Below, piece by piece: positions 1 to 9,100 of a stretch of 9,277 bases of DNA (its first letter is position 1; each line of letters begins with the position of its first letter). The translations under genes and the position numbers were made by a program. Under the pieces are notes generated by a model. That model did not search any database and was not told where the DNA came from. It saw only the letters and a program-made list of their open reading frames with translations. This DNA comes from DSNY01 sp964539745. Lineage in GTDB: Bacteria > Pseudomonadota > Gammaproteobacteria > Burkholderiales > Burkholderiaceae_F. The stretch covers positions 1-9,277 of the forward strand of contig CAZIJU010000128.1 of the NCBI GenBank assembly GCA_964539745.1. The letters are read 5' to 3'.

Positions 1-171
1 CACCTTGGCGATCTCGGTCTTGCCGGTGCCCGGCTCGCCTTCGAGGAACAGCGGGCGGCCGAGCTTCAGCGCGAGGAACGTCGCGGTGGCGAGCTGGCGG
101 TCGGCGACATAGTCGTGCCGCGCCAGCAGCGCGACCGTGGCGTCGACCGAAACCGGCTGTTCGGAACTCAT
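1..171 (-). CDS. MoxR-family AAA+ ATPase (CoxD-like), N-terminal fragment
   Basis: Only the first 57 codons are inside the window; the gene continues beyond position 1. The protein starts MSSEQPVSVDATVALLARHD and reaches a Walker A P-loop GEPGTGKTE at about residues 45-53, preceded by LGRPLFLE. This arrangement is typical of MoxR ATPases, and especially of CoxD-type members found in molybdenum hydroxylase clusters. In that family the ATPase acts as a chaperone in the cytoplasm, usually with a VWA-domain partner (CoxE), and in Oligotropha CoxD is linked to building the Mo-Cu active site. Here the gene lies downstream of the FAD subunit gene on the same strand, but 279 bases away and behind an intrinsic terminator, so it probably has its own promoter. 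The ATG at 169-171 is the only good start; its ribosome binding site is weak. The MoxR call is firm. The CoxD role is inferred from the neighbourhood. Confidence 0.85.
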   Translation of the reverse strand, partial: MSSEQPVSVDATVALLARHDYVADRQLATATFLALKLGRPLFLEGEPGTGKTEIAKV

Positions 172-235
172 GGACGGGACTCGCTGAAAACTGGCGCGAG
201 ATTACCGGAATCCACGCACATTCCGCTCGCCCCCG

Positions 236-263
236 TTTATCGCAGCAAACCACGACCCGCCAA
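236..263 (-). promoter_or_regulatory. candidate sigma-70 promoter for the MoxR gene
   Basis: On the minus strand a -35-like TTGGCG (263-258) and a -10-like GATAAA (241-236) are separated by 16 bases, each matching 4 of 6 consensus positions. Transcription would start near 229 and give a leader of roughly 58 bases before the ATG at 171. It sits downstream of the terminator that ends the coxSLM operon, where a promoter is needed. It is a pattern match only. Confidence 0.3.
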
Positions 264-393
264 GCGATACGGATCGTACCCGATCAAAACCTGAAATATG
301 TCCAGCGCGCACCGTGCCGCGGCCCAAGGCGTTCGGCCGCCACGGTCTCGGAGCACGTGCCGGTAGGCCAGAACGCGTTGGAGATCGCGGCAT

Positions 394-423
394 ACAAACA
401 AACGGGCGCCCAACGGCGCCCGT
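394..423 (-). terminator. Rho-independent terminator after the FAD subunit gene
   Basis: Read on the minus strand, a perfect 9-base stem ACGGGCGCC / GGCGCCCGT (423-415 pairing with 410-402) encloses a GTTG loop and is followed directly by the T-rich tract TTGTTTGT (401-394). It lies about 28 bases after the coxM stop codon. This is a textbook intrinsic terminator layout, and it separates coxSLM from the MoxR ATPase gene downstream. Confidence 0.85.
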
Positions 424-450
424 CCACGGCCGTGCCTGTCCGCTCGTGCG

Positions 451-1248
451 TCAGCCAAGCGCTGCCTTGACCGCGCGTTTCGCGAGCACCGGGATCAGAT
501 GCGCGCGGTATTCGGCCGGGCCGTGAATGTCGCTGTTCAATCCCGACGCCGGCACCTGGATGCCGTCGCAGGACTCCGGCGCGAACGTCTTCGCCAGCGC
601 ATCTTCCAGCGCCTTGACGCGGAACGCACAGGGGCCGGCGCCGGTCACGGCGACCCGCACGCCGCCGCCGGTCTTGGCGACGAACACGCCGACCAGCGCG
701 AAGCGCGAAGCCGGCTGTTTGAACTTCACGTACGCCGCCTTCTCCGGCACCGGGAAGGTCACTGCGGTGATCAGCTCGCCACCCTTGAGCGCCGTCTCGT
801 ACAGCCCCTTGAAGAAGTCGTCTGCGGCGATCTGACGCAGGTTCGTTTGGATCGTCGCGCCGAGCGCGAGCACGGCCGCCGGATAGTCGGCCGCCGGATC
901 GCTGTTGGCGAGCGAGCCGCCGATCGTTCCGCGATTGCGCACCGCGCGGTCGCCAATGCCGTTGGCAAGCCTGGCGAGCGCAGGGATCGCTTTGCCGACG
1001 TCCTTGGACGCGGCCACCGTCGAGTGCGTGGTCATGGCGCCGATCGTGACCGTGCCGTTGGCGAACTTGATGCCGCTCAGATCGGCGATGCCCGACAGGT
1101 CGATGAACCCTTCGGGCGCGAGCAGCCCGAGCTTCATCGAGGGCAGCACCGATTGCCCGCCGGCGAGCACCTTGTCGTCCGCGTGCTGCTGCAACAGTTG
1201 CGCGGCCTCTGCGACCGTGGTCGGACGGTGATAGTGCATGTGATGCAT
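451..1248 (-). CDS. coxM: FAD-binding subunit of molybdenum hydroxylase (CoxM-like)
   Basis: This is a 265-residue medium subunit of the CO/xanthine dehydrogenase family, carrying the FAD that passes electrons from the Fe-S subunit to an acceptor. Both flavin-binding motifs are visible: AGGQS at residues 29-33 and TIGGSLANSDPAAD at 108-121. The C-terminal part (about 165-262) matches the CO dehydrogenase flavoprotein C-terminal domain. Its length is close to or slightly shorter than usual for the family. The start at 1248 is chosen because AAGGAG stands six bases upstream. A second in-frame ATG three codons later lacks such a site. Only 11 bases separate it from the coxL stop, and the ribosome binding site overlaps that stop codon, so translation of the two is probably coupled. 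The same frame stays open upstream through coxL, but that extension is antisense-phase shadow. The natural substrate of the whole enzyme is unknown. Confidence 0.93.
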   Translation of the reverse strand: MHHMHYHRPTTVAEAAQLLQQHADDKVLAGGQSVLPSMKLGLLAPEGFIDLSGIADLSGIKFANGTVTIGAMTTHSTVAASKDVGKAIPALARLANGIGDRAVRNRGTIGGSLANSDPAADYPAAVLALGATIQTNLRQIAADDFFKGLYETALKGGELITAVTFPVPEKAAYVKFKQPASRFALVGVFVAKTGGGVRVAVTGAGPCAFRVKALEDALAKTFAPESCDGIQVPASGLNSDIHGPAEYRAHLIPVLAKRAVKAALG

Positions 1249-1254
1249 GTTCGT

Positions 1255-1259
1255 CTCCT

Positions 1260-1260
<1 letters not shown>
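1255..1260 (-). promoter_or_regulatory. ribosome binding site of coxM, overlapping the coxL stop
   Basis: AAGGAG on the minus strand lies six bases before the ATG at 1248 and shares its first base with the TGA stop of coxL. It fixes the coxM start and suggests translational coupling. Confidence 0.8.
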
Positions 1261-3626
<2,366 letters not shown>

Positions 3627-3633
3627 CTTGATG

Positions 3634-3638
3634 CTCCC
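3634..3638 (-). promoter_or_regulatory. ribosome binding site of coxL
   Basis: GGGAG on the minus strand lies seven bases before the coxL ATG. It sits just after the edge of the palindromic repeat 3642-3715, so folding of that repeat in the mRNA could influence access to it. Confidence 0.6.
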
Positions 3639-3641
3639 GCT

Positions 3642-3715
3642 GTCGTCCCCGCACAGGGCGAGGATCCACTGTCGTTCATCGAAAAGTCGCCGGATGCCCG
3701 CTTCCGCGGGAACGG
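3642..3715. repeat. dispersed palindromic (REP/MITE-like) repeat between coxS and coxL
   Basis: The gap between coxS and coxL is almost filled by an imperfect inverted repeat. The left arm GTCGTCCCCGCACAGGGCGA plus GGATCCA pairs with the right arm GGATGCCCGCTTCCGCGGGA plus AC, around a central segment TCGTTCATCGAAAAGTCG. The outer GTC.TCCCCGC / GCGGGAAC ends, the GGAT blocks and the TTCATCGAAAAGT centre resemble a repeat class seen many times in some beta- and gammaproteobacterial genomes (arms of the type GTCATTCCCGCG...GGATCC). The resemblance is from memory. What is directly visible is the inverted-repeat structure. In the transcript it would form a large stem-loop inside the operon. Confidence 0.75.
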
Positions 3716-3722
3716 CGCAGCC

Positions 3723-4196
3723 TCAGACACCCATCGCCTTGGCGCCCTGCTGCACCGCCTTGACGATGTTCTGATAGCCGGTGCAGCGGCAGAAGTTGCC
3801 CTCGAGCCCTTCGCGGATCTGCTCTTCGGTCGCGTGCGGCCAGTGCGTGACCAGATCGATCGCGCTCATCACCATGCCCGGGGTGCAGAACCCGCACTGC
3901 AGTCCGTGACACGCCTTGAACGCCGCCTGCATCGGATGCATCGAGCCGTCCGCGGGTGTGATGCCTTCGATCGTCGTGACCTCCGCCCCCTGCATCTGCG
4001 CGGCGAGCACGTTGCAGCTTTTCACGGCTCGTCCGTTGACGTGCACCGTGCAGGCGCCGCACTGGGCGGTGTCGCAGCCGACGTGGGTGCCGGTCAGCCG
4101 CAGGTGCTCGCGGATGAACGTGACGAGCAGGGTATCGGGTTCGACCTCGGCCGTGACGGCCTTGCCGTTGACCCGCAGGGAAAGCGGGACTTTCAT
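3723..4196 (-). CDS. coxS: [2Fe-2S] small subunit of molybdenum hydroxylase (CoxS-like)
   Basis: This is a 157-residue iron-sulfur subunit that carries electrons from the molybdenum centre to FAD. The N-terminal plant-ferredoxin-type domain (about 4-78) has cluster ligands Cys41, Cys46, Cys49 and Cys61 in the pattern CDTAQCGAC...C. The C-terminal helical [2Fe-2S]-binding domain (about 80-155) has Cys101, Cys104, Cys136 and Cys138 in CGFC and CRC. All eight ligands are present and the length is normal for the family. The start at 4196 is supported by AAGGAG six bases upstream. It is the first gene of the S-L-M operon, the order typical of form II loci (form I loci are M-S-L). A 96-base gap occupied by a repeat separates it from coxL, which is unusually loose for subunits of one complex. 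Confidence 0.95.
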   Translation of the reverse strand: MKVPLSLRVNGKAVTAEVEPDTLLVTFIREHLRLTGTHVGCDTAQCGACTVHVNGRAVKSCNVLAAQMQGAEVTTIEGITPADGSMHPMQAAFKACHGLQCGFCTPGMVMSAIDLVTHWPHATEEQIREGLEGNFCRCTGYQNIVKAVQQGAKAMGV

Positions 4197-4202
4197 ATGG
4201 AA

Positions 4203-4208
4203 CTCCTT
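4203..4208 (-). promoter_or_regulatory. ribosome binding site of coxS
   Basis: AAGGAG on the minus strand stands six bases before the coxS ATG at 4196 and is the main reason for choosing that start. Confidence 0.8.
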
Positions 4209-4260
4209 GGGAAGCGGTCGCGGCGCCGTGACGTGTTCTGGTTTTGGCGCTCGGGCTCAC

Positions 4261-4288
4261 TTTAATCGCGCGCAGTCGGAGAAGGCAA
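4261..4288 (-). promoter_or_regulatory. weak candidate promoter for the coxSLM operon
   Basis: On the minus strand TTGCCT (4288-4283) and ATTAAA (4266-4261) are separated by 16 bases, matching 4 of 6 and 3 of 6 sigma-70 positions. It sits roughly 65 bases before the coxS start, in one of the few AT-richer patches of the region. The evidence is weak. Confidence 0.22.
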
Positions 4289-4417
4289 GCGCGCGCCCGC
4301 GCATTTTTGTGATTCCCGGTGTGTCGCGCTGCAGCAGCAGAACGTGCGTTGACTATCCAGCATTACGAATCTTCGCGACGCCGCAGACCGCCTGGCGCTC
4401 GCATCCGTCCCCCCTTC

Positions 4418-4431
4418 GTCATTCCGGGCCG
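4418..4431 (+). repeat. half copy of the GTCATTCCG repeat
   Basis: GTCATTCCGGGCCG matches the first 14 bases of the full inverted repeat beginning at 4444 (GTCATTCCGAGCCG) with one difference, 26 bases upstream and in the same orientation. No partner arm follows it, so it looks like a truncated copy. Confidence 0.5.
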
Positions 4432-4443
4432 CAACCCCCTATT

Positions 4444-4516
4444 GTCATTCCGAGCCGTAGGCGAGGAATCTCCGCCCCAGGCAACGCGGAGATCCCTCGC
4501 GTTCGCTCGGGATGAC
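4444..4516. repeat. dispersed inverted repeat, GTCATTCCGAG type
   Basis: The left arm 4444-4475 (GTCATTCCGAGCC to ATCTCCGC) and right arm 4486-4516 (GCGGAGATCC to CGGGATGAC) are near-perfect inverted complements of about 31 bases around a 10-base centre. Ends of the form GTCAT(T/C)CCGAG and an internal GAGG(A/G)ATCT are typical of small palindromic repeats scattered between genes in many bacteria. That family identity is from memory; the inverted structure is directly visible. Confidence 0.8.
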
Positions 4517-4559
4517 GGAACCGGTGCCCACACGGGCGAAACGAACTCGCGGGGTCGCG

Positions 4560-4589
4560 GTGTCACGAGCTTGCGTAACTCAATAGAAT
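4560..4589 (+). promoter_or_regulatory. candidate sigma-70 promoter for xdhC
   Basis: GTGTCA (4560-4565, 4 of 6 for -35) and TAGAAT (4584-4589, 5 of 6 for -10) are separated by 18 bases. The predicted start near 4596 would give a leader of about 30 bases. It is the best promoter-like match on the xdhC side. Confidence 0.4.
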
Positions 4590-4599
4590 GCGATCGGCA

Positions 4600-4616
4600 G
4601 ACCGCAGATATCGGTC
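4600..4616. promoter_or_regulatory. small palindrome just upstream of xdhC
   Basis: GACCG-CAGATAT-CGGTC is a 5+5 base dyad with a 7-base spacer. It lies between the candidate -10 and the ATG and abuts the GGGG that may serve as a weak ribosome binding site. It could be an operator or a leader hairpin, or chance. Confidence 0.2.
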
Positions 4617-4625
4617 GGGGTTCGT

Positions 4626-5633
4626 ATGGATAACGTCGACACGCAAGTGCTGAAGAAAGCCGACGAATGGCTGCGCGCCGGCCACCGCGCGGTGCTGGGC
4701 ACGATCGTGCGCACTTGGGGCTCGGCACCGCGGCCAGTGGGTTCACTGGTGGCGATCCGGGACGACGGCCTCGTCGCGGGGTCGGTCTCCGGCGGCTGCA
4801 TCGAGGACGATCTGGTCGACCGCGTTCGTTCGCGCGCGCTCGCCACCGACCGCCCTCAGCGGGTGAAGTACGGCGTCACCGCCGAGGACGCGTTCAAGTT
4901 CGGGCTGCCGTGCGGCGGCACGCTGGAGCTGGTGCTCGAGCCGCTGACGGCCGAGTCGCGCATCGACGAGCTGCTTGCGCGCGTCATCGAAGGCCGCCAG
5001 ACGGTGCGGCGGCTCGACATGAAGACCGGCCACGTCACGCTCGCCGAAGGCACCGGCCGCGACGTGCTGTCGGCCACCGACGAGGCACTGGTCACCGTGC
5101 ACGGGCCGCGGCTGCGGCTGCTCGCGATCGGCGCGGGGCAGTTGACGCACTATCTGGCGCAGATGGCGCTCGCCTGCGACTACGCGGTGACGATCTGCGA
5201 TCCGCGCGAGGAGTACGCCGACGGCTGGCTGGTGCCGGGCACCACGCTCGTGCGGACGATGCCGGACGACACCGTCGTCGAGTTCAAACCCGACATGAAC
5301 ACCGCGATCGTCGCGCTCACCCACGATCCCAAGCTCGACGATCTGGCGCTGATGGAGGCGCTGAAATCCAGCGCGTTTTACGTCGGCGCGATCGGCAGCC
5401 AGAAGAACCAGGCCGCGCGCCGCCGGCGCTTGCTCGAGTTCGGCGTCACCGAAGCGCAGCTCGCGCGCCTGCACGGGCCGGTGGGGCTCAAAAACGGCGC
5501 GCGCACGCCGGCGGAAATCGCCGTGTCGATTATGGCCGAGCTGACGGCCGCCAAGTACGGCTACGAGATTCCCGTGCCGCGACCGGTATCCGCCAGTACG
5601 GCGCCCGTGGACAGCGGCTGCGCCGTCGGCTGA
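4626..5633 (+). CDS. xdhC: XdhC/CoxI-family molybdenum hydroxylase maturation protein
   Basis: This 335-residue cytoplasmic protein of the XdhC/CoxI family binds molybdenum cofactor and helps its sulfuration and insertion into xanthine-oxidase-type enzymes. The N-terminal XdhC_CoxI domain (about 10-75) contains GSVSGGCIEDDLV at 52-64. A following block GLPCGGTLELVLEPL at 93-107 is also conserved in the family. The C-terminal Rossmann domain (about 162-305) starts with a GAGQLTHYLA loop at 169-178, and includes CDPREEY (191-197), YVGAIGS (252-258) and GARTPAEIAVSI (291-302). The length is normal and both domains are complete. The start at 4626 is the first ATG in frame before the domain; only a weak GGGG precedes it. 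It is transcribed away from coxSLM, so it can be regulated independently. The likely client is the enzyme encoded divergently. This is inferred from position. Confidence 0.92.
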   Translation: MDNVDTQVLKKADEWLRAGHRAVLGTIVRTWGSAPRPVGSLVAIRDDGLVAGSVSGGCIEDDLVDRVRSRALATDRPQRVKYGVTAEDAFKFGLPCGGTLELVLEPLTAESRIDELLARVIEGRQTVRRLDMKTGHVTLAEGTGRDVLSATDEALVTVHGPRLRLLAIGAGQLTHYLAQMALACDYAVTICDPREEYADGWLVPGTTLVRTMPDDTVVEFKPDMNTAIVALTHDPKLDDLALMEALKSSAFYVGAIGSQKNQAARRRRLLEFGVTEAQLARLHGPVGLKNGARTPAEIAVSIMAELTAAKYGYEIPVPRPVSASTAPVDSGCAVG

Positions 5634-6181
5634 ACGCGCGCGTCGCGATTAACCGATCGATCGTGCAGTCGCGGAGGCCGGCACGCGCCGCGCGGTGAAG
5701 CGCACCGCGCGCCGACGCGCCTGCCGCGACGGCCGCGCCTATTGCGCCGCGGCTGCGCGCGATGACCGGCAGCATCAGCGCGGGCGAAGGCGCGGTCGCA
5801 CGACTGTTCTTCGACAGTACGAACATCGACGGCCTGGGCACGGCCGCCAAGCCCGGTGGCAAACACGGATCCTCGGCACCAACGCCACGCGGCCGGGAAT
5901 GCGGATCAACGTGCCTGGCGCGACGCGCCGCCGATCGGCAAACCCCGGATCGCGAGGGATCCCACGTCCAGCGCCGCCCAGACATAAAGCGGCAACGCGC
6001 TGGTCGCGAGCGGCAGCGGGCAAAACTCGTCACTGGCAATCGGCTCGCTCAGGCTCGCGGGCAACTGACACGCCACATCCTCAGGACGAAACGGCGGCGC
6101 GCGCCGGTCCCGTTTCTATCCACGCACCGACTCGGCCGCTTGGCAGCGCCGGGCGTCGATGGCACGCTGCCGCTACCCGCC
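5634..6181. other. 548-base region without a supportable gene
   Basis: No open frame here shows a recognisable family. The plus frame used by the downstream regulator is open from 5699, with an ATG at 5762. Its first 40 or so residues look protein-like, including GEGAVARLFFDSTNIDGLG, but beyond that the composition becomes Arg/Gln/Thr-rich with irregular third positions. On the minus strand a 69-codon frame (6115-5906) without ATG reads plausibly in its second half, including LPLYVWAALDVGSLAIRGLP. These may be remnants of decayed genes or chance open frames in GC-rich DNA. A strong hairpin sits at 5689-5711. Confidence 0.55.
5689..5711. repeat. strong GC hairpin downstream of xdhC
   Basis: CGCGCGGTG (5689-5697) and CACCGCGCG (5703-5711) form a perfect 9-base stem with loop AAGCG, and weaker pairing extends it further outward. 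It lies 55 bases after the xdhC stop. No T-tract follows on the plus strand, so it is not a classical intrinsic terminator, although it could stabilise or end the xdhC transcript. Confidence 0.45.
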
Positions 6182-9100
6182 ATGGACCGATCGCCCGCCA
6201 TCGCCCTCGAAGACGCGCCGCGCGCGCTGTGCCTGTTCGGCGCCGCGGTGGCGCTGCGCGCCGGCCAGCCGCTGCGGCTGGCGCGCAAGTCGGTGGCGCT
6301 GCTGGCCTATGTCGCGCTGGCCGGGCCGACCACCCGCACGCGCGTGGCCGACCTGTTCTGGGGCGCGCTGGACACCGCCAGCGCCCGCCGCAACCTGCGG
6401 CGCGAGCTGCACCGGCTCGGCGAGGTGCAGGCGGCGGACTTCGTGGTCAGCGACGGCGAGCGGCTGACGCTCGCGCCTGGCACCGCGGTGGACGTAGCTG
6501 AGTTCGAGCACTTGGCCGCGACCGCGCCGGCCGAGGCGCTGCCGCTGTACGCCGGCCCGCTGCTCGACGGATTGGAGGTCGCCGACAGCCCCGCCTTCAG
6601 CGACTGGCTCGCGCACGAGCGCGAGCGGCTGGCGGCTCTGCGGCGCGGCGCGTTGCACAGCGAACTCGCGCGCCACGAGGCCGCCGGCCGTCCGCACCAA
6701 GCGCTGGAGCACGCGCTCGCGCTGCTGGCCGCGGACCCGCTGCAGGAGGCGCACTACGCCGATGCGATGCGGCTGTGCTACGCGGTGGGCGAGCGCGCCC
6801 GCGCGCTCGCGCTCTACGAGCGCTGCCGCACCGTGCTGCGCGACGAACTCGGCCTCGACCCGCTGCCCGCCACCGCCGCGCTGGCCGAGCGCATCCGAGC
6901 CGCCGACCGGTTGGCGCCGATCGTCGCGCACGGCGACGGGCGCGAGTTGGCGCGCCTGGACGCAACGCTGCTCGGGCTGATCGGGCGCGACGAACAGCTC
7001 GCCGCGCTGCGCGCCTGCGCCACGCCGCTGGCGCTGATCGAAGGCGAGCCGGGCGTGGGCAAGTCGCGCCTGGCGGCCGAGTACGCGCTCGATCGCGCGC
7101 CGTGGCTGCGGCTGCGCGGCTCGGCCGTGTGGCGCGGCGCGCCGCTGCACCCGATCGCCGACCTGCTGCAGCGCGCGCTCGACGATCCCGCGCTGCGCGC
7201 CGTGCTGCACGCGCTGCCGGCCGACGACCGCGCGCAGTTGACCCGCCTGGTGCCCGCGCTCGCCATCGCGCCCGCCTCAGACGCCGGTCCATCGGCGCGG
7301 TCGCGGTTCTTCACCGCGCTGACCCGCTGCCTCGACGCGTTGCTGGCCGACGGCGTGCTGGTCGCCGACGATGTTCAATGGCTCGACGAGGCCACGCTCG
7401 AAGCGCTGGAGGCGCTCGCCCTCGGCGCCGCGCCGGCCCCGCCAGCACCCGGGGCCGGCGCGGCCGCCCACCCGACCCGCACCGGCGCGCGCATCGTCTT
7501 CACCGCGCGCAGCGCCGAGCTGGCGCAGGCACCGGCGGCGCGCGGGCTGCTGCGCCGGCTTGAGGGCGCCGCGCTGCTCACGCGCCTGACGCTGCCGCCG
7601 CTGGATGACCGTGCCACGCTGCAACTCGTGCGCGAGCTGTCGGGCACCGCGGGCGGCGAGCGCTTTGCCGCGCGACTGCAACGCGCCACCGGCGGCAACC
7701 CGTTCTTCATGCTGGAGACCATCCGCTACCTGTTCGACATCGGCGAGTTGCGCATCGGCGCGGGCGGCGAGTGGTCCACGCCGTACGACGACGCCACGTC
7801 CGACTACGCCGAGCTGCCGGTGCCGCCCACCGTGCACCGCGCCGTGGCCGAGCGGATCGAGCGACTCGGCCCGGCCGCGCGCCGGCTGCTCGAGACTGCT
7901 GCGCTGGCCGGCGACGCGTTCACGCTGGCCGAGCTGCGCCCGGCCACCGCACTGGCCGAGCGCGACGCGCGCGAGGCGCTGGACCGTGCGCTGCAGGCGC
8001 AGCTCGTGATGCCGGCCGACGCTGCGTACCGCTTCGTGCACGACCTGGGCCGCGCGGCGGTCGAAGGCGAAGTGCGGCCCGAACGGCGGCGGCTGATTCA
8101 CCGCCGGCTCGCCGCCACGCTGCAGCAGCAGCACGGCGCGCCCGAACGCATCGGCCAGCACCTCGAAGCCGCGGGCGAGCGCTCCGAGGCCGTGGCCTGG
8201 CGGCTGCGCGCCGCCCGCGAGGCCGAGTGCCGCTTCGCGCGCCATGAAGTCATTGCCCATCTGCAGGCCGCACTCGCCGATGGCGCCCGCGGCGCGCAGG
8301 CGGTCGAGGTGCGGCTGGCGCTGATCAAGGCGCGCCGCGCGCTGGGACCGCAGGCGCTGGCCGACAACGCCGCCGAGTTCGACGCCATCGACGCCGAACT
8401 CGCCGTGCTGGACGATGAGGCGCTGCGCCTGCGCACCGACCTGCTGCGCGCCATGTTCGTGTCCGACAGCGGCCGCCACGACCAGGCGCTGCGCCTGATC
8501 GAGCAGGTGCTGGCGCGACCCTACGCCCGGCAGGCGCCGCCGTACGAACAGTGCCGCGCGCTGTACATGGCCGCCCACTGCGCCGCGTTCGGCGGCGACG
8601 CACCGCTGGCGGTGCGCTACGGCGAGCGCGGCCGCGCGCTGGCGCTGACCCACGACGCGCCCGACCTCACCTCGATCGAGACCGCGCTGACCTACGCCTA
8701 CGTCGCCACCGACCGCGCCGAAGAAGCCGTGGCGCTGGCCGACCTCGCGCTCGCCCGGCTGGCGCGCCGCCCGCTCGCGGAGCCGGTGTTCCGCGCCAAC
8801 CTGCTCGCCGCCGCAGCCGACGCGCACATGGCGACCGGCCGCTTCGGCAGCGCGCAGGCGATGCTCGAACAGGCGCTCGCGCTGCTCGAGCGGTCCAACA
8901 TGGGCGGGCACATCCAGATGCCGGTGCACATCGCGCTCGCGCTGCTGCACGCCAAGACCGGCAACCTGGCCGCCGCCCACGCCGCGCGCCGCGGCTTGCT
9001 GGAGGCCATCGGCGACGAGCACGGCCCCCGCGTGCAGTACATGACCGCGATGGTCGACGCCAACATCGAGCTGCAGGAAGGCAACACCGACGGCGCACTG

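Larger units (their letters stand above)
4197..4625. other. divergent intergenic region between coxS and xdhC
   Basis: This 429-base region has no supportable gene; short open frames here lack family resemblance and good ribosome binding sites. It holds the control regions for coxSLM (leftward) and xdhC (rightward), a full inverted repeat (4444-4516) with a half copy nearby (4418-4431), and a small palindrome before xdhC (4600-4616). I see no recognisable operator for a named regulator. Confidence 0.7.

Noticed and set aside
4319..4633. Short open frames in the coxS-xdhC intergenic region
   Set aside because: They run through the inverted repeat and lack ribosome binding sites. Their apparent coding is a by-product of repeat sequence.
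4667..5698. A 343-codon plus-strand frame overlapping xdhC
   Set aside because: The xdhC frame has full family motifs. This one is Arg/Ala-rich and has none.
5695..6501. A 268-codon plus-strand frame spanning the gap and the regulator start
   Set aside because: It is highly Arg-rich and overlaps the winged-helix region of the regulator in the wrong frame. No motif is visible.
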